A stretch of 64,000 bases of DNA from contig NZ_LBMW01000003.1 in the NCBI RefSeq assembly GCF_026168105.1, forward strand, positions 248,001-312,000. The letters run 5' to 3'. Every line of letters starts with the position of its first letter. The first letter of the stretch is position 1. Positions 22,156 through 30,713 of this stretch are shown here, one piece after another. The notes below the pieces were generated by a model. The model was not told the origin of the DNA. It searched no databases and worked only from the letters and a program-made list of their open reading frames with translations. A program made the position numbers and the translations under genes. This DNA is from Streptomyces hygroscopicus (lineage in GTDB: Bacteria > Actinomycetota > Actinomycetes > Streptomycetales > Streptomycetaceae).

Positions 22156-22707
22156 ATGCTAAAGGGGAGCAAGGTCGGGCTCAGGGCCCGGCACGAAAAC
22201 GACATCCCGATCCTGCAGGCCGAGCTCCACGACGACGTGGTCAACTCCTCGCGGGCCGAAAGCCGGCCGTGGCGGCCGATCACGCCCGGCTCGAAGGACT
22301 CGCCGCTCGTGGTGGACGACAAGGAACAGCGACACGTCCCGTTCTCCGTGGTGGAGCTGGACGGCGGCACGCTGCTCGGCACCGCGTCGCTGTGGAGCAT
22401 CGACAACCACAACCGGTCCGCGCACATCGGGCTGGGGCTGCTGCCGTCCTCTCGCGGCAAGGGCTACGGCACCGACGTGGTCGCGGTGCTGTGCCACTAC
22501 GGTTTCGTCGTGCGCGGCCTGCAGCGGCTGCAGATCGAGACGCTGTCGGACAACGTCGCGATGCTGCGTTCCGCCGAACGCAACGGCTTCGTCCGCGAGG
22601 GCGTGCTGCGCTCCTCGGCCTGGGTGATGGGCGAGTTCCTGGACGAGGTGCTGCTCGGGCTCCTCGTCCAGGACTGGAATCCGGACCCGGATTCGAAGCA
22701 CTGTTAG
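22156..22707 (+). CDS. GNAT-family N-acetyltransferase (RimJ/RimL type)
   Basis: This 183-residue protein begins KVGLRARHENDIPILQAELHDD and contains the acetyl-CoA pyrophosphate-binding segment LLPSSRGKGYGTDVVAVLCHYGF (motif R-x-x-G-x-G). RLQIETLSDNVAMLRSAERNGFVREG follows, the usual C-terminal GNAT motif. RimJ/RimL-like enzymes acetylate N-termini of proteins or small amines. The substrate here is unknown. The ATG has a GGATAGGA site upstream. It has no evident operon partner. Confidence 0.88.
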   Translation: MLKGSKVGLRARHENDIPILQAELHDDVVNSSRAESRPWRPITPGSKDSPLVVDDKEQRHVPFSVVELDGGTLLGTASLWSIDNHNRSAHIGLGLLPSSRGKGYGTDVVAVLCHYGFVVRGLQRLQIETLSDNVAMLRSAERNGFVREGVLRSSAWVMGEFLDEVLLGLLVQDWNPDPDSKHC

Positions 22708-23028
22708 GCCGCCGCCCGACGGTCAAGGGCGGGCCGCGGAGCCGGGATGGAGGGCCGAGGGCCAGGTGGGCGAAGTTGTCCCGCATGGGCCGTGGGCCCT
22801 GTTCGCCGTCTGCAGATCACAGGACCAGCCCTGGAACAGCTCGACGTTCTCGCGTGCCGACGGCAGGATCCGGATCAGCAGGTGCTTCACCCGTGAGGGG
22901 GACCTCCCCCCTACCGGCACAGCACGAAGGAGGACAGCCGTTTCGGCGACTGGGCAGCCGTGCACAACGCCGAGATCGCCCAAACCCCGACCCAGCCTCT
23001 CCTACGTGAAACCGGATCGAGGCCCGGT
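22708..23028. other. Intergenic region with possible coding debris
   Basis: No complete gene is visible. A short frame around 22922-23010 reads KEDSRFGDWAAVHNAEIAQTP and behaves like coding sequence, but it has no start, no family match known to me and a quick loss of frame. It may be a decayed gene end. Confidence 0.35.
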
Positions 23029-24312
23029 TCACCGTGGTGCGCTGCTGCGCCCGGGGTCCTCCTGGGGGGTGCCGAGAGACACGGTGACCCACATGATGGT
23101 GTGCCGCGGCACGTGGCTCCCAGGTGACGGTGTCTGCTCACACACTCGGCCGATGGGTGTGGCGGGCTGTGGGCACACCCGGTGTCGGGCGGGCTGGACC
23201 CGTACGCCAACTGTCTGGGCGCTTGATCGGGCTTCGGCCATCGTCTTGCCGATCAGGGAGGGGGCCGCGACCGGGGCGCGAGGAGAGACGTGCGATCCGG
23301 TGATCAGGTAGGTGCCCATGGCGGTCGCCAGTAAAGCCACGGTCGCCTGAAGAGCCCAGCGGATGCGCCGTCGGCGCACGGAGCGTCCCTTCCGGGGACC
23401 CTTGGGCGGCGGCAGTGGGGTGTACCGGACCGTCGGGGGTGGAGTGGGCAGCGGCGAGGTGACCGCCGTGGCACGGCCTGCGAGTACCTCCCCGATGGCG
23501 TCACGCATCGCTTCGGCGGTCTGGTACCGCTCCGCGCGATCCTTGGCCAGCGCGCGGAGCACCAGGGTGTCGTAGGCGGCGGGCAGCCCCGGCGCATGGG
23601 CGGACGGGGGGACCGGCGGATCCGAGAGGTGCTTCATGGCCACGGCCAGCGGCGAGTCACCGGTGAACGGAGGGCGGCCGGTGAGCAGCTCGTACAGTAG
23701 GCAGCCGGTCGAGTAGAGGTCGGTGCGGCAGTCCACCTGCTCGCCCCGGGCCTGTTCCGGCGAGAGGTACTCGGCCGTGCCCAGAACTACCGAGGTGCGG
23801 GTGAGGGTCGTACCCGCCAGATCCACCGACCGGGCGATTCCGAAGTCCATCACCTTCACCGTGCCCTCGTGGGAGAGCATGGCGTTCGCCGGCTTGATGT
23901 CCCGGTGGACAATGCCGTGGCGGTGGGCGTGCTCAAGCGCCTCCAGCACGCCGACTGTGAGTTCCAGGGCCTGCTCGGGCCCGGCGATCCGTTTGTCACG
24001 CACGAGTTGGAGCAGCGTGGCGCCCTTGACGTACTCCATCACGAGGTACGGGACGGGACCGTCGTCGGCCATGTCCTCGCCCGTGTCGTAGACGGCGACG
24101 ACGGACGGGTGGCCCAGGAGGGCGGCCGAGAAGGCCTCACGGCGGAAGCGTGCCCAGTGTTCGGCATCGGCGGCCAGTTCCGGCCGGAGAGTCTTCACGG
24201 CGACCGAGCGAAAAAGCAGCAGATCCTGCGCCAGCCATACGTCGGCCATCCCCCCTTGACCTACTACCTGTTCCAGACGGTAGCGTCCGCCCAGACGACG
24301 TGTGCGATCCAC
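23029..24312 (-). CDS. Membrane-anchored Ser/Thr protein kinase with one PASTA domain
   Basis: This 427-residue protein has a Hanks-type kinase domain: glycine loop VGQGGMADV (18-25), catalytic Lys40, HRDIKPAN (136-143), DFG (156-158) and activation loop TLTRTSVVLGTAEYLSPEQ. A Pro-rich/basic juxtamembrane stretch, one membrane helix (about 319-338) and an extracellular PASTA-like domain (about 348-415, PSLIGKTMAEARSSAQTVGV) follow. PknB-type kinases sense peptidoglycan fragments, but one PASTA unit is fewer than the four in PknB. The GTG at 24312 follows GAGGGGG and begins the kinase fold, so an upstream in-frame ATG at 24945 is not used. Confidence 0.88.
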   Translation of the reverse strand: MDRTRRLGGRYRLEQVVGQGGMADVWLAQDLLLFRSVAVKTLRPELAADAEHWARFRREAFSAALLGHPSVVAVYDTGEDMADDGPVPYLVMEYVKGATLLQLVRDKRIAGPEQALELTVGVLEALEHAHRHGIVHRDIKPANAMLSHEGTVKVMDFGIARSVDLAGTTLTRTSVVLGTAEYLSPEQARGEQVDCRTDLYSTGCLLYELLTGRPPFTGDSPLAVAMKHLSDPPVPPSAHAPGLPAAYDTLVLRALAKDRAERYQTAEAMRDAIGEVLAGRATAVTSPLPTPPPTVRYTPLPPPKGPRKGRSVRRRRIRWALQATVALLATAMGTYLITGSHVSPRAPVAAPSLIGKTMAEARSSAQTVGVRVQPARHRVCPQPATPIGRVCEQTPSPGSHVPRHTIMWVTVSLGTPQEDPGRSSAPR

Positions 24313-24741
24313 TGTTCCCCCTCGTTGCCGGTCTCCGCCGAGGCACGGTAGGGGCGGATCTTGTGGGATCTCTGTGATTCTGCGCGGACCCTGTGCGGGC
24401 CGCGCGTTCAGACAAGGCTGGAGGCGCCCCGAGGCCAGGTGCCGCTGCGCGCCGAGATGGTTGCGCAGGGGGCGAAGCCGTTCTCCGCTCAGCAATCCGT
24501 TCGTCGCTCCCGTGAAGCTGAGGAAACGCGGCAGCAGCGACGGCATCTCCACCGAAGGAAGCCGCTCACCAAGCTCGTACCGATACCCGCGCGCCCCATG
24601 GGAGATCCCCTGGGCCGACGTATCGCCGTACGCGGCGCGCAGCGGCTTCGCGAGGAGGTCGTCCGTCCACAGTGGAGGACAAAGGGCAAAGGGCAAGGGG
24701 GAGTACCCACTCCTTGCCACTCTCAACGTATAGCGCACCGG
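24313..24741. other. Divergent intergenic region between kinase and rifamycin-resistance unit
   Basis: About 430 bp without a supported gene. The minus strand is open in frame with the kinase and reads MPSLLPRFLSFTGATNGLL in part, but this has no family match known to me. The kinase promoter must lie in the part nearest 24313. Confidence 0.4.
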
Positions 24742-24761
24742 GGGGCTTGCGGCAAGACCCC
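24742..24761 (+). promoter_or_regulatory. Rifamycin-associated element (RAE)
   Basis: GGGGCTTGCGGCAAGACCCC is an inverted repeat that matches, with one changed base, the RAE found upstream of rifamycin-inactivation genes in actinomycetes, as I remember its consensus. It is 57 bp upstream of the glycosyltransferase start. RAE-linked genes are induced by rifamycins. Confidence 0.8.
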
Positions 24762-24818
24762 CGTCATGCCGCAGAATCACCGGCCGAGGCCAGAACCTGC
24801 GGAAATGGGAGTCGCGAA

Positions 24819-26057
24819 GTGCGTGTGCTGTTGTCGACGTATGGGTCGCGCGGGGATGTCGAACCGCTGGTGGGACTGGCTGTGCGGTTACGGGAACTCG
24901 GCGCGGAGGTACGGGTGTGCGCTCCGCCGGACGATGACCTTGCACATCGGCTCGCCGGTGTCGGAGTGCCTCTCCTGCCCTTCGGCCGGTCGGCGCGGGC
25001 GCTGACGGCTGCGGCGCCGCAGCCGTCAGCAGCGAACCTGCCCCGGCGCGCGGCCGAGTTGATCGCCAGCCAGTTCGACGCGGTCATCGCGGCGGCCGAG
25101 GGATGTGACGCGGTGGTGGCGACCGGAATGGTGCCGGCCGTGGCCGGCGCGCGGTCGGTGGCCGAGAAGCTGGGCATCCGCTACGTGCACGCGACCTTCC
25201 AGCCGCTCACCCTGCCGTCGCCGCACCACCCGCCGCTGGCGTATCCGGGCCGGCCGTTTCCGCCGGACGTGACCGACAACCGGGTGCTGTGGGACCTGGA
25301 CGCCCAGAGCACCGACGCGCTGTTCGGTGAGGCGCTCAACACCAACCGGGCGTCGATCGGCCTGCCTCCGGTGGACAACGTTCGCGACTACGTCATCGGC
25401 GAGCAGCCGTGGCTGGCGACGGACCCGATCCTGGACCCGTGGCAGGAGACGCCGGACCTCGACGTCGTACACACCGGCGCGTGGATCCTGCCGGACGAAC
25501 GCCCACTCCCGGACGAGCTGGTGGCGTTCCTGGAGGCCGGCGAACCACCGGTGTACGTGGGCTTCGGCAGCATGCCCATGCGCGCCTCGGAGGACATCGC
25601 CCAGCCGGCCATCGAGGCGGTCCGCGCGCAGGGCCGCCGCGCACTCGTCTCCCGCGGCTGGGCCGACCTGACCCTGATCGACGACCAGGACGACTGCTTC
25701 GCCGTCGGCGAGGTCAACCACCAGGCGCTGTTCGGCCGGGTGGCCGCCGTCGTGCACCACGGCGGTGCGGGCACGACGACGGCCGCCCGGGCCGGCGCGC
25801 CTCAGGTGGTGGTACCCCGGGCGGCGGACCAGCCGTACTGGGCCGGCCGGGTGGCCGACCTGGGCATCGGCACGGCACACGGCGGTCCGACCCCGACCAC
25901 CGAGTCCCTGTCAGCGGCGCTCAAGACGACCCTGACTCCCGAAACCCGCGCACGAGCGACCGCCCTGGCCGGCACGATCCGCACCGACGGGGCGACGGTG
26001 GCCGCGAGACTGCTGCTCGACGCGCTCACCCGAGAGAAGCCGCCGATGGTCGCGTGA
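24819..26057 (+). CDS. rgt: Probable rifamycin glycosyltransferase (GT1 family)
   Basis: This 412-residue GT-B enzyme of family 1 starts with VRVLLSTYGSRGDVEPLVGLAVRLRELG. Its C-terminal nucleotide-sugar motif is VVHHGGAGTTTAARAGAPQVVVPRAADQPYWAGRVADLG. Such macrolide-type glycosyltransferases use UDP-glucose or similar donors. The rifamycin assignment rests on context: an RAE directly upstream and helR directly downstream, the arrangement expected for Rgt, which glycosylates the ansa-chain hydroxyl of rifamycins and inactivates them. The GTG at 24819 starts at the first strand of the fold, with GGGAG upstream. Without that context one would call it only a macrolide-type GT. Confidence 0.8.
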   Translation: MRVLLSTYGSRGDVEPLVGLAVRLRELGAEVRVCAPPDDDLAHRLAGVGVPLLPFGRSARALTAAAPQPSAANLPRRAAELIASQFDAVIAAAEGCDAVVATGMVPAVAGARSVAEKLGIRYVHATFQPLTLPSPHHPPLAYPGRPFPPDVTDNRVLWDLDAQSTDALFGEALNTNRASIGLPPVDNVRDYVIGEQPWLATDPILDPWQETPDLDVVHTGAWILPDERPLPDELVAFLEAGEPPVYVGFGSMPMRASEDIAQPAIEAVRAQGRRALVSRGWADLTLIDDQDDCFAVGEVNHQALFGRVAAVVHHGGAGTTTAARAGAPQVVVPRAADQPYWAGRVADLGIGTAHGGPTPTTESLSAALKTTLTPETRARATALAGTIRTDGATVAARLLLDALTREKPPMVA

Positions 26058-26245
26058 ACCACGCGGGACCGTCGAGCCAGGACCCGGAACACGAGAACCT
26101 GCAAACCCTGGCGCCCCAACCGCCAACGGCCACGGGGCCACGTCAGGTGGAGCGTTGCTCGTCATGGCCACCAGGTTCGTCACGCCAGTCCAGACGCCTT
26201 GCTGTGCGCAACGGTCGCAAGCGACCCCAGATCGGAGCCGATGAC

Positions 26246-28393
26246 GTGAACCCGCTGACCACCAGCGTGTTTGACCTTCCCGACCACCTTTCCCCCAAGG
26301 CCGACCCGGCGCTGATCGCCGGCGACGAGCATCACTTCGCGGTCATCGCGGAGAGCCTCGAGCAGGCGATCGCCGAACTGTCCGACCGCCTCGATGCCGA
26401 GCGCAGGGCGCCCGGCGGCGTGGGCCGACAGGCGATGGACCGGGACGTGGAGATCCACCGGCTGACCGCTCGCCTTCGCGCACTGCGTCGCTTCGGTCTG
26501 GACCTTTGCCTCGGACACATGGTCAGCGCGGACAACCCCGAGCCGGTGTACGTCGGACGACTTGGCCTCACCGACAGCGCCGGCCGTCGGCTGCTGCTCG
26601 ACTGGCGCTCCCCGGCGGCAGAGCCGTTCTTCGGAGCCACCCACGCCAACCCGATGGGTCTGGCAAGCCGCCGCAGGTATCGCTGGGCCCGCGGCCGGGT
26701 CAGCGACTACTGGGACGAGGTGTTCACCTCGGACGGGTTTGACGGGCACGCCGCGCTCGACGACCAGTCCGCCTTCATCGCCAGTCTGGGCAGCAACAGG
26801 TCGGCACGGATGCGAGACGTGCTCGGCACCATCCAGGCCGACCAGGACGCCATCATCCGGGCGGGATCCCGCGGCGCTCTCGTCGTCGACGGCGGTCCGG
26901 GTACGGGGAAGACCGTCGTCGCTCTGCACCGCTCCGCCTACCTCCTCTACTCCGACCCTCGCTTCGGCCACCGTCGGGGCGGTGTGCTGTTCGTCGGTCC
27001 GCACCGGCCCTACCTGGCCTACGTCGCCGACGTCCTCCCCAGCCTCGGAGAGGAGGGCGTGCAGACCTGCACCCTGCGGGACCTTGTCGCCGAGGGAGCC
27101 GGAGCAGCGGTCGAGTCCGACCCGGACGTGGCCCTCCTGAAGTCGTCCGCGAACATGGTGAAGGCGATCGAGACGGCCGTCAGGTTCTATGAGGAGCCGC
27201 CCACCAAAGGGATGACGGTCACGACCCACTGGTCCGACATCCGGCTGGGCGCCGACGACTGGGCCGTGGCGTTCGAAGCGGCAGAACCCGGCACTCCGCA
27301 CAACGAGGCGCGCGACCAGGTCTGGGAGGAACTGCTCACGATCCTGGTGGACAAGCACGACGGCGACGTCTCGGCCGACCTGCTCCGCAAGTCGCTGCGG
27401 CAGAACAGGGAACTGCTCACGACCTTCAACCGCGCGTGGCCGCTGCTCGAAGCGGCTGACCTCGTGGGAGACCTGTGGTCGGTACCCGCCTACCTGCGGA
27501 TGTGCGCTCCCTGGCTGAGCCCGGATGACGTTCGGAAGCTGCAGCGCGGGGACACCCAGGCCTGGACGGTGTCCGACCTGCCCCTCCTGGACGCGGCACG
27601 GCAGCGGCTCGGTGACCCGGAGGCGTCGCGCCGTAGGCGTCGGCACAACGCCTCTGTCGCCGCCGAACGCGAGCGCATGGCCGGCGTCATCGACAACCTG
27701 CTTGAGGCCGATGCCGACGGTGAGGGTGCGGTGACGATGCTGCGAGGACAGGACCTGCAGGACACCCTCATCGACGAGACCGCACTGCCCAGCACCGAAC
27801 CGGACCTGCTCGCCGGCCCGTTCGCGCACATCGTCGTGGACGAGGCTCAGGAACTGACCGACGCAGAGTGGCAAATGCTGCTGCTCCGGTGCCCGTCCCG
27901 GAGCTTCACCATCGTCGGGGACCGTGCCCAGGCCAGGCACGGGTTCACGGAGTCTTGGAAGGAACGGCTCGAGCGGGTCGGGCTCGACCGAATGAACCTG
28001 GCCTCCCTGAGCATCAACTACCGGACGCCGGAAGAAGTCATGGCGGTAGCCGAGCCGGTCATCCGGGCCGTGCTCCCGGACGCCAACGTGCCGACCTCCA
28101 TCCGCAGCAACGGCGTCCCCGTCGTACACGGATCTGCCTCGGATCTGAGCTCGATCCTCGACACCTGGCTCGCCGCACATGCCGACGGGATCGCCTGCGT
28201 CATCGGCGATCCCACGCTCCGGACGACGTCCCGCGTCCGGTCGCTGACCCCGGAGCTGTCCAAGGGGCTCGAGTTCGACCTGGTCGTCCTCATCGACCCG
28301 GAGAAGTTCGGCCAGGGCATCGAAGGCGCGGTCGACCGCTATGTCGCGATGACCCGAGCGACCCAGCAACTCGTCATCCTCACGAGTTCCTGA
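26246..28393 (+). CDS. helR: HelR, helicase-like RNA polymerase-protecting ATPase
   Basis: This 715-residue UvrD-like ATPase has an N-terminal coiled region (HHFAVIAESLEQAIAELSDRLDAER), Walker A GGPGTGKT (about 216-223), the DExx-type motif IVVDEAQELTDAEWQML (about 530) and a C-terminal helicase segment ending AVDRYVAMTRATQQLVIL. The start VFDLPDHLSPKADPALIAGDE and overall order match HelR. In Streptomyces HelR removes rifamycins from RNA polymerase and confers tolerance. The GTG at 26246 has GGAG 9 bases upstream. The gap to the glycosyltransferase is 188 bp and shows no clear second RAE, so it is probably read from the upstream RAE promoter. Confidence 0.9.
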   Translation: MNPLTTSVFDLPDHLSPKADPALIAGDEHHFAVIAESLEQAIAELSDRLDAERRAPGGVGRQAMDRDVEIHRLTARLRALRRFGLDLCLGHMVSADNPEPVYVGRLGLTDSAGRRLLLDWRSPAAEPFFGATHANPMGLASRRRYRWARGRVSDYWDEVFTSDGFDGHAALDDQSAFIASLGSNRSARMRDVLGTIQADQDAIIRAGSRGALVVDGGPGTGKTVVALHRSAYLLYSDPRFGHRRGGVLFVGPHRPYLAYVADVLPSLGEEGVQTCTLRDLVAEGAGAAVESDPDVALLKSSANMVKAIETAVRFYEEPPTKGMTVTTHWSDIRLGADDWAVAFEAAEPGTPHNEARDQVWEELLTILVDKHDGDVSADLLRKSLRQNRELLTTFNRAWPLLEAADLVGDLWSVPAYLRMCAPWLSPDDVRKLQRGDTQAWTVSDLPLLDAARQRLGDPEASRRRRRHNASVAAERERMAGVIDNLLEADADGEGAVTMLRGQDLQDTLIDETALPSTEPDLLAGPFAHIVVDEAQELTDAEWQMLLLRCPSRSFTIVGDRAQARHGFTESWKERLERVGLDRMNLASLSINYRTPEEVMAVAEPVIRAVLPDANVPTSIRSNGVPVVHGSASDLSSILDTWLAAHADGIACVIGDPTLRTTSRVRSLTPELSKGLEFDLVVLIDPEKFGQGIEGAVDRYVAMTRATQQLVILTSS

Positions 28394-28519
28394 TGTCGGC
28401 CGGCTTCAGGGCAGCGCGTGGCCACCCCGTTCAGTGACAGTTGGATATTCGGGCCGAGGAACGGCCCTGGTACCCATGCAGCCCAGGGCATGCCTCCGAC
28501 GGTCACCGCTCTGGCTTCC

Positions 28520-28927
28520 TCAACCCACCTGCTCCGGCGCGAAGTAGTCGCGCAGCCGAGCGATCTTCCCGTCGCGGATGCGGAAGATCTGTACGAGCGA
28601 GACAGTCACGTCCTCTCCGCTCCCGTCGAAGACCGTGTCGATCTCGGCGATGAACACGTCGGGATCGGAGGTGGTGTGCAGCACGTACCCGGACTTCTCC
28701 AAATTCGGCGCTCCCCTGCCGTTCACCTGCTGCCCGTAGTACGCCGCCATTCCCCTGCGGATCTCCTCGCGCCCCTCCAACCGCCTGGGGAAAACGGCGT
28801 CGGCAGGCATGAGCGGTGCCTCGAAGACGCCGTCCTCGGTGAAATTCTCGGCGAGTGCGTCAGCATTTCGGGTCAGGGCACCGGCGTAGACGTAGCTCTC
28901 GAAGATCTCCTGCGGGGATGTGGACAC
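28520..28927 (-). CDS. SnoaL-like/NTF2-fold protein
   Basis: This 135-residue single-domain protein has a typical NTF2-like pattern: SPQEIFESYVYAGALTRNADALAENFTEDGVFEAPL, a middle region GREEIRRGMAAYYGQ and a C-terminal TVSLVQIFRIRDGKIARLRDYFAPEQV. The family includes polyketide cyclases, isomerases and small ligand-binding proteins, and the role here is unknown. The GTG at 28927 follows GGGAGG at 7 bases. The frame runs upstream into long hexanucleotide repeats, which would encode repetitive Cys-Val and Arg-Val runs and are unlikely to be translated. It is convergent with helR. Confidence 0.82.
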   Translation of the reverse strand: MSTSPQEIFESYVYAGALTRNADALAENFTEDGVFEAPLMPADAVFPRRLEGREEIRRGMAAYYGQQVNGRGAPNLEKSGYVLHTTSDPDVFIAEIDTVFDGSGEDVTVSLVQIFRIRDGKIARLRDYFAPEQVG

Positions 28928-28937
28928 GGCGGCCTCC

Positions 28938-29022
28938 CTGGACGCGGACCCGGACCCGGACCGACGCGGACCCGGACCGACGCGGACCCGGAGCCGGAGC
29001 CGGACCCGGACCCGGACCCGGA
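28938..29022. repeat. Degenerate GGACCC/GGAGCC hexamer array
   Basis: Imperfect hexamers based on GGACCC, interrupted by GACGCG units and with GGAGCC variants, occupy the 85 bp directly upstream of the SnoaL-like gene's ribosome site. They merge into the ACAGAC array. Confidence 0.85.
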
Positions 29023-29023
29023 A

Positions 29024-29091
29024 ACAGACACAGACACAGACACAGACACAGACACAGACACAGACACAGACACAGACACAGACACAGACAC
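29024..29091. repeat. Perfect ACAGAC hexanucleotide microsatellite
   Basis: Eleven perfect copies of ACAGAC plus two bases are present. This is a low-GC (50%) microsatellite inside a chromosome of about 70% GC. It lies in the leader or promoter region of the SnoaL-like gene (minus strand), about 100 bp from its start. Confidence 0.95.
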
Positions 29092-29321
29092 GGAAGGCCA
29101 CATCATCACAGAGGCGTTTGCCGGACGGCGGGTTTTCGGTGAACGATCATGCTCCGCAGGATCGGTCGGCCTCCGGTCATTGAGGCCGACGTGGGCGGCG
29201 CCCCGGAAGCCACGAAGATCCAAAACGTCCAGACGTCTTCCGTCATGTCCCGGGTGAGCAGTTCATATGACCTATTCGCCCCGAGAGTAGCCCATTTGGT
29301 GATGGGCAGCATGACGACGTG

Positions 29322-29665
29322 ATGAGACGTCGCCGAGCCGTCCTGGCTCTCTTCGCCCTGGGGCTGGCCCTTGGGATGCCCGCCACCGCCGCTGCCGACG
29401 CCGCCGCTGTCGGCCTCCCGTCCAAGGCCGCAGCCAGTACCAGTGCTTCACCAAAGAGCAGGCCATCAAGGAACTCGCCCGCCAGGCCGCAGCCGTCAAG
29501 CCCGGCCACAGGGCCCACCTGAAGGTCACCACGTGCCAGTCGACCGGTACCACGCGCTGTGATGCGCCCCGCCACACTCTGATCTGCGGCGAGTTCTGTC
29601 AGGACTGTGACGGCCTCGTGTGTTCACAGCCCTGGTTCTCCGAATACGCGTGCGGGAGTTGCTGA
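29322..29665 (+). pseudogene. Frameshifted small secreted Cys-rich protein
   Basis: An ATG at 29322 opens a clear Sec signal peptide (RRRAVLALFALGLALGMPATAAAD). After about residue 38 the good reading moves to another frame, where QYQCFTKEQAIKELARQAAAV continues into a segment with seven Cys ending YACGSC and the stop at 29663-29665. The two pieces fit one secreted Cys-rich protein of about 113 residues, broken by a one-base frame change near 29420-29435. It could be a real pseudogene or a sequencing error. No family is recognised. Confidence 0.5.
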
Positions 29666-29687
29666 CCCGCGAAAGGAGGGGACAAGC

Positions 29688-30053
29688 GTGAAATCGACAA
29701 CGGTGCTGCGCCGGTTCCACAGTTCAGCTCTGACTGCTGCCTTCGCGCTAGCGCTGCTCGCGGCACTGTCCGGCAGCGCCCGAGCGGCGGGCGGAAGCTA
29801 CACCTACGTAACAACGGCCGGACAAGCCTTCGAGGTCCGCGACCCGCAAAGTGACACCTGCCTTCCGCTGACGGGCGGTGCGGTCAGGTTCTCCAACGAC
29901 ACCACCGACACGGCATTCCTGTACGGGGATGCCTCGTGCAGCGGAGGGTGGGCGCTGGTCGGCGTCGGCGCCACCTGGGACGCGCCCACGGGCGTCCAGG
30001 CACTCGCCGTCCGTCTCGGTTCGACCACCCGAGCCACGAAAGGAGCCCACTGA
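29688..30053 (+). CDS. Small secreted protein of unknown function
   Basis: This 121-residue protein starts at a GTG with a strong AAAGGAGGG site. The signal peptide (AFALALLAALSGSARAAG) is followed by an 85-residue mature part. That part has two Cys (DTCLPLTGG; DASCSGGWALVGVG) that can form a disulfide. The sequence resembles small actinobacterial exported proteins with a beta-rich fold, but I cannot name a family. Its stop overlaps the next gene's ATG (TGATG), so the two are translated together. Confidence 0.75.
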   Translation: MKSTTVLRRFHSSALTAAFALALLAALSGSARAAGGSYTYVTTAGQAFEVRDPQSDTCLPLTGGAVRFSNDTTDTAFLYGDASCSGGWALVGVGATWDAPTGVQALAVRLGSTTRATKGAH

Positions 30054-30520
30054 TGGCCTCCCTTCGACGTGTCGGCCGACTCGTGGCGACGCTCGTCGCC
30101 GTTCTGTCCGCCGTACTGGTCTTCCACACCCCGGCGTGGGCCGACACCGGCGCGGACGCCCTCCGTACGGGCATCTCGAGCGAGGCCCGGCCCGGGCTCG
30201 CCGATGTCGCGTACAAGTGGTTCAGCTGGGGGGATCTGAAGGTCGGTGACTGCCACCAGACCGGCGGGTACCTGCGGCTGTACGCGGATGGCCGCCTCAC
30301 GTTCAGTGCGCGGACATGGACGGACTTCACGCTCAGCGGCGATGTGTGGCATGCGCGATTCGAGTTGAAGAACTCCGCGGGCCAGGGCCTGTTCACCACG
30401 TCCACCTACGACAGCCCGACGATGTGGGCGAGTAAGAAGCATGACTGGACGGCGAACGGTACCTACGAACCGAGCGTCTACGGCGCCACGGTCAGGGTGA
30501 CCCAATGGGCCTCGTGCTGA
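30053..30520 (+). CDS. Secreted W-rich protein, possibly DUF6294-type
   Basis: This 155-residue protein has a signal peptide (VGRLVATLVAVLSAVLVFHTPAWAD). The mature part is WFSWGDLKVGDCHQTGGYLRLYADGRLTFSARTWTDF, then SGDVWHARFELKNSAG and a final TQWASC. The pattern is the kind annotated as DUF6294 in streptomycetes; that label is from memory. The paired Cys (GDC and the C-terminal Cys) may form a disulfide. The ATG overlaps the preceding stop and has AAAGGAG upstream. The function is unknown, and pairing with the preceding small exported protein suggests a joint extracellular role. Confidence 0.72.
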   Translation: MASLRRVGRLVATLVAVLSAVLVFHTPAWADTGADALRTGISSEARPGLADVAYKWFSWGDLKVGDCHQTGGYLRLYADGRLTFSARTWTDFTLSGDVWHARFELKNSAGQGLFTTSTYDSPTMWASKKHDWTANGTYEPSVYGATVRVTQWASC

Positions 30521-30532
30521 ACGAGCCCCACG

Positions 30533-30574
30533 CGGTGGTGGCCTCGTGTCCGCTGCACGAAGCCACCATCGTCC
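30533..30574 (+). terminator. Weak stem-loop after the secreted-protein pair
   Basis: An imperfect stem (GGTGGTGGCCTCGTG against CACGAAGCCACCATC, two mismatches) lies just after the stop at 30520. Confidence 0.4.
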
Positions 30575-30713
30575 TGCCTCTCTAGTCGGTCGGAGTGGCG
30601 CATGACCCGGTCTCGTAGGCCACGCGCGGCTCAGGCGGGGCCGGGTCACCGACCGTAGGCCGTCTGGTGGCTCGGCGGACGGCGGCGGTCAGAAGGGCCG
30701 CCACCCTGGCGGC

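Noticed and set aside
25409..26245. A longer start for HelR
   Set aside because: This stretch is the glycosyltransferase read in another frame; HelR similarity starts at VFDLPDHL after 26246.
26058..26245. A second rifamycin-associated element upstream of helR
   Set aside because: Only scattered CTTGC and GCAAG pieces are present (near 26198-26225), without the GGGG/CCCC arms or spacing of the element at 24742.
28928..29101. N-terminal extension of the SnoaL-like protein through Cys-Val and Arg-Val repeats
   Set aside because: The GTG at 28927 has a GGGAGG site and begins the NTF2 fold; the repeated peptide is not a plausible N-terminus.
28418..29257. Plus-strand open frame with long Asp-Pro and Asp-Thr runs
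   Set aside because: The runs are translation of the hexanucleotide repeats; the other part is the complement of the SnoaL-like gene, which has a good start on the minus strand.
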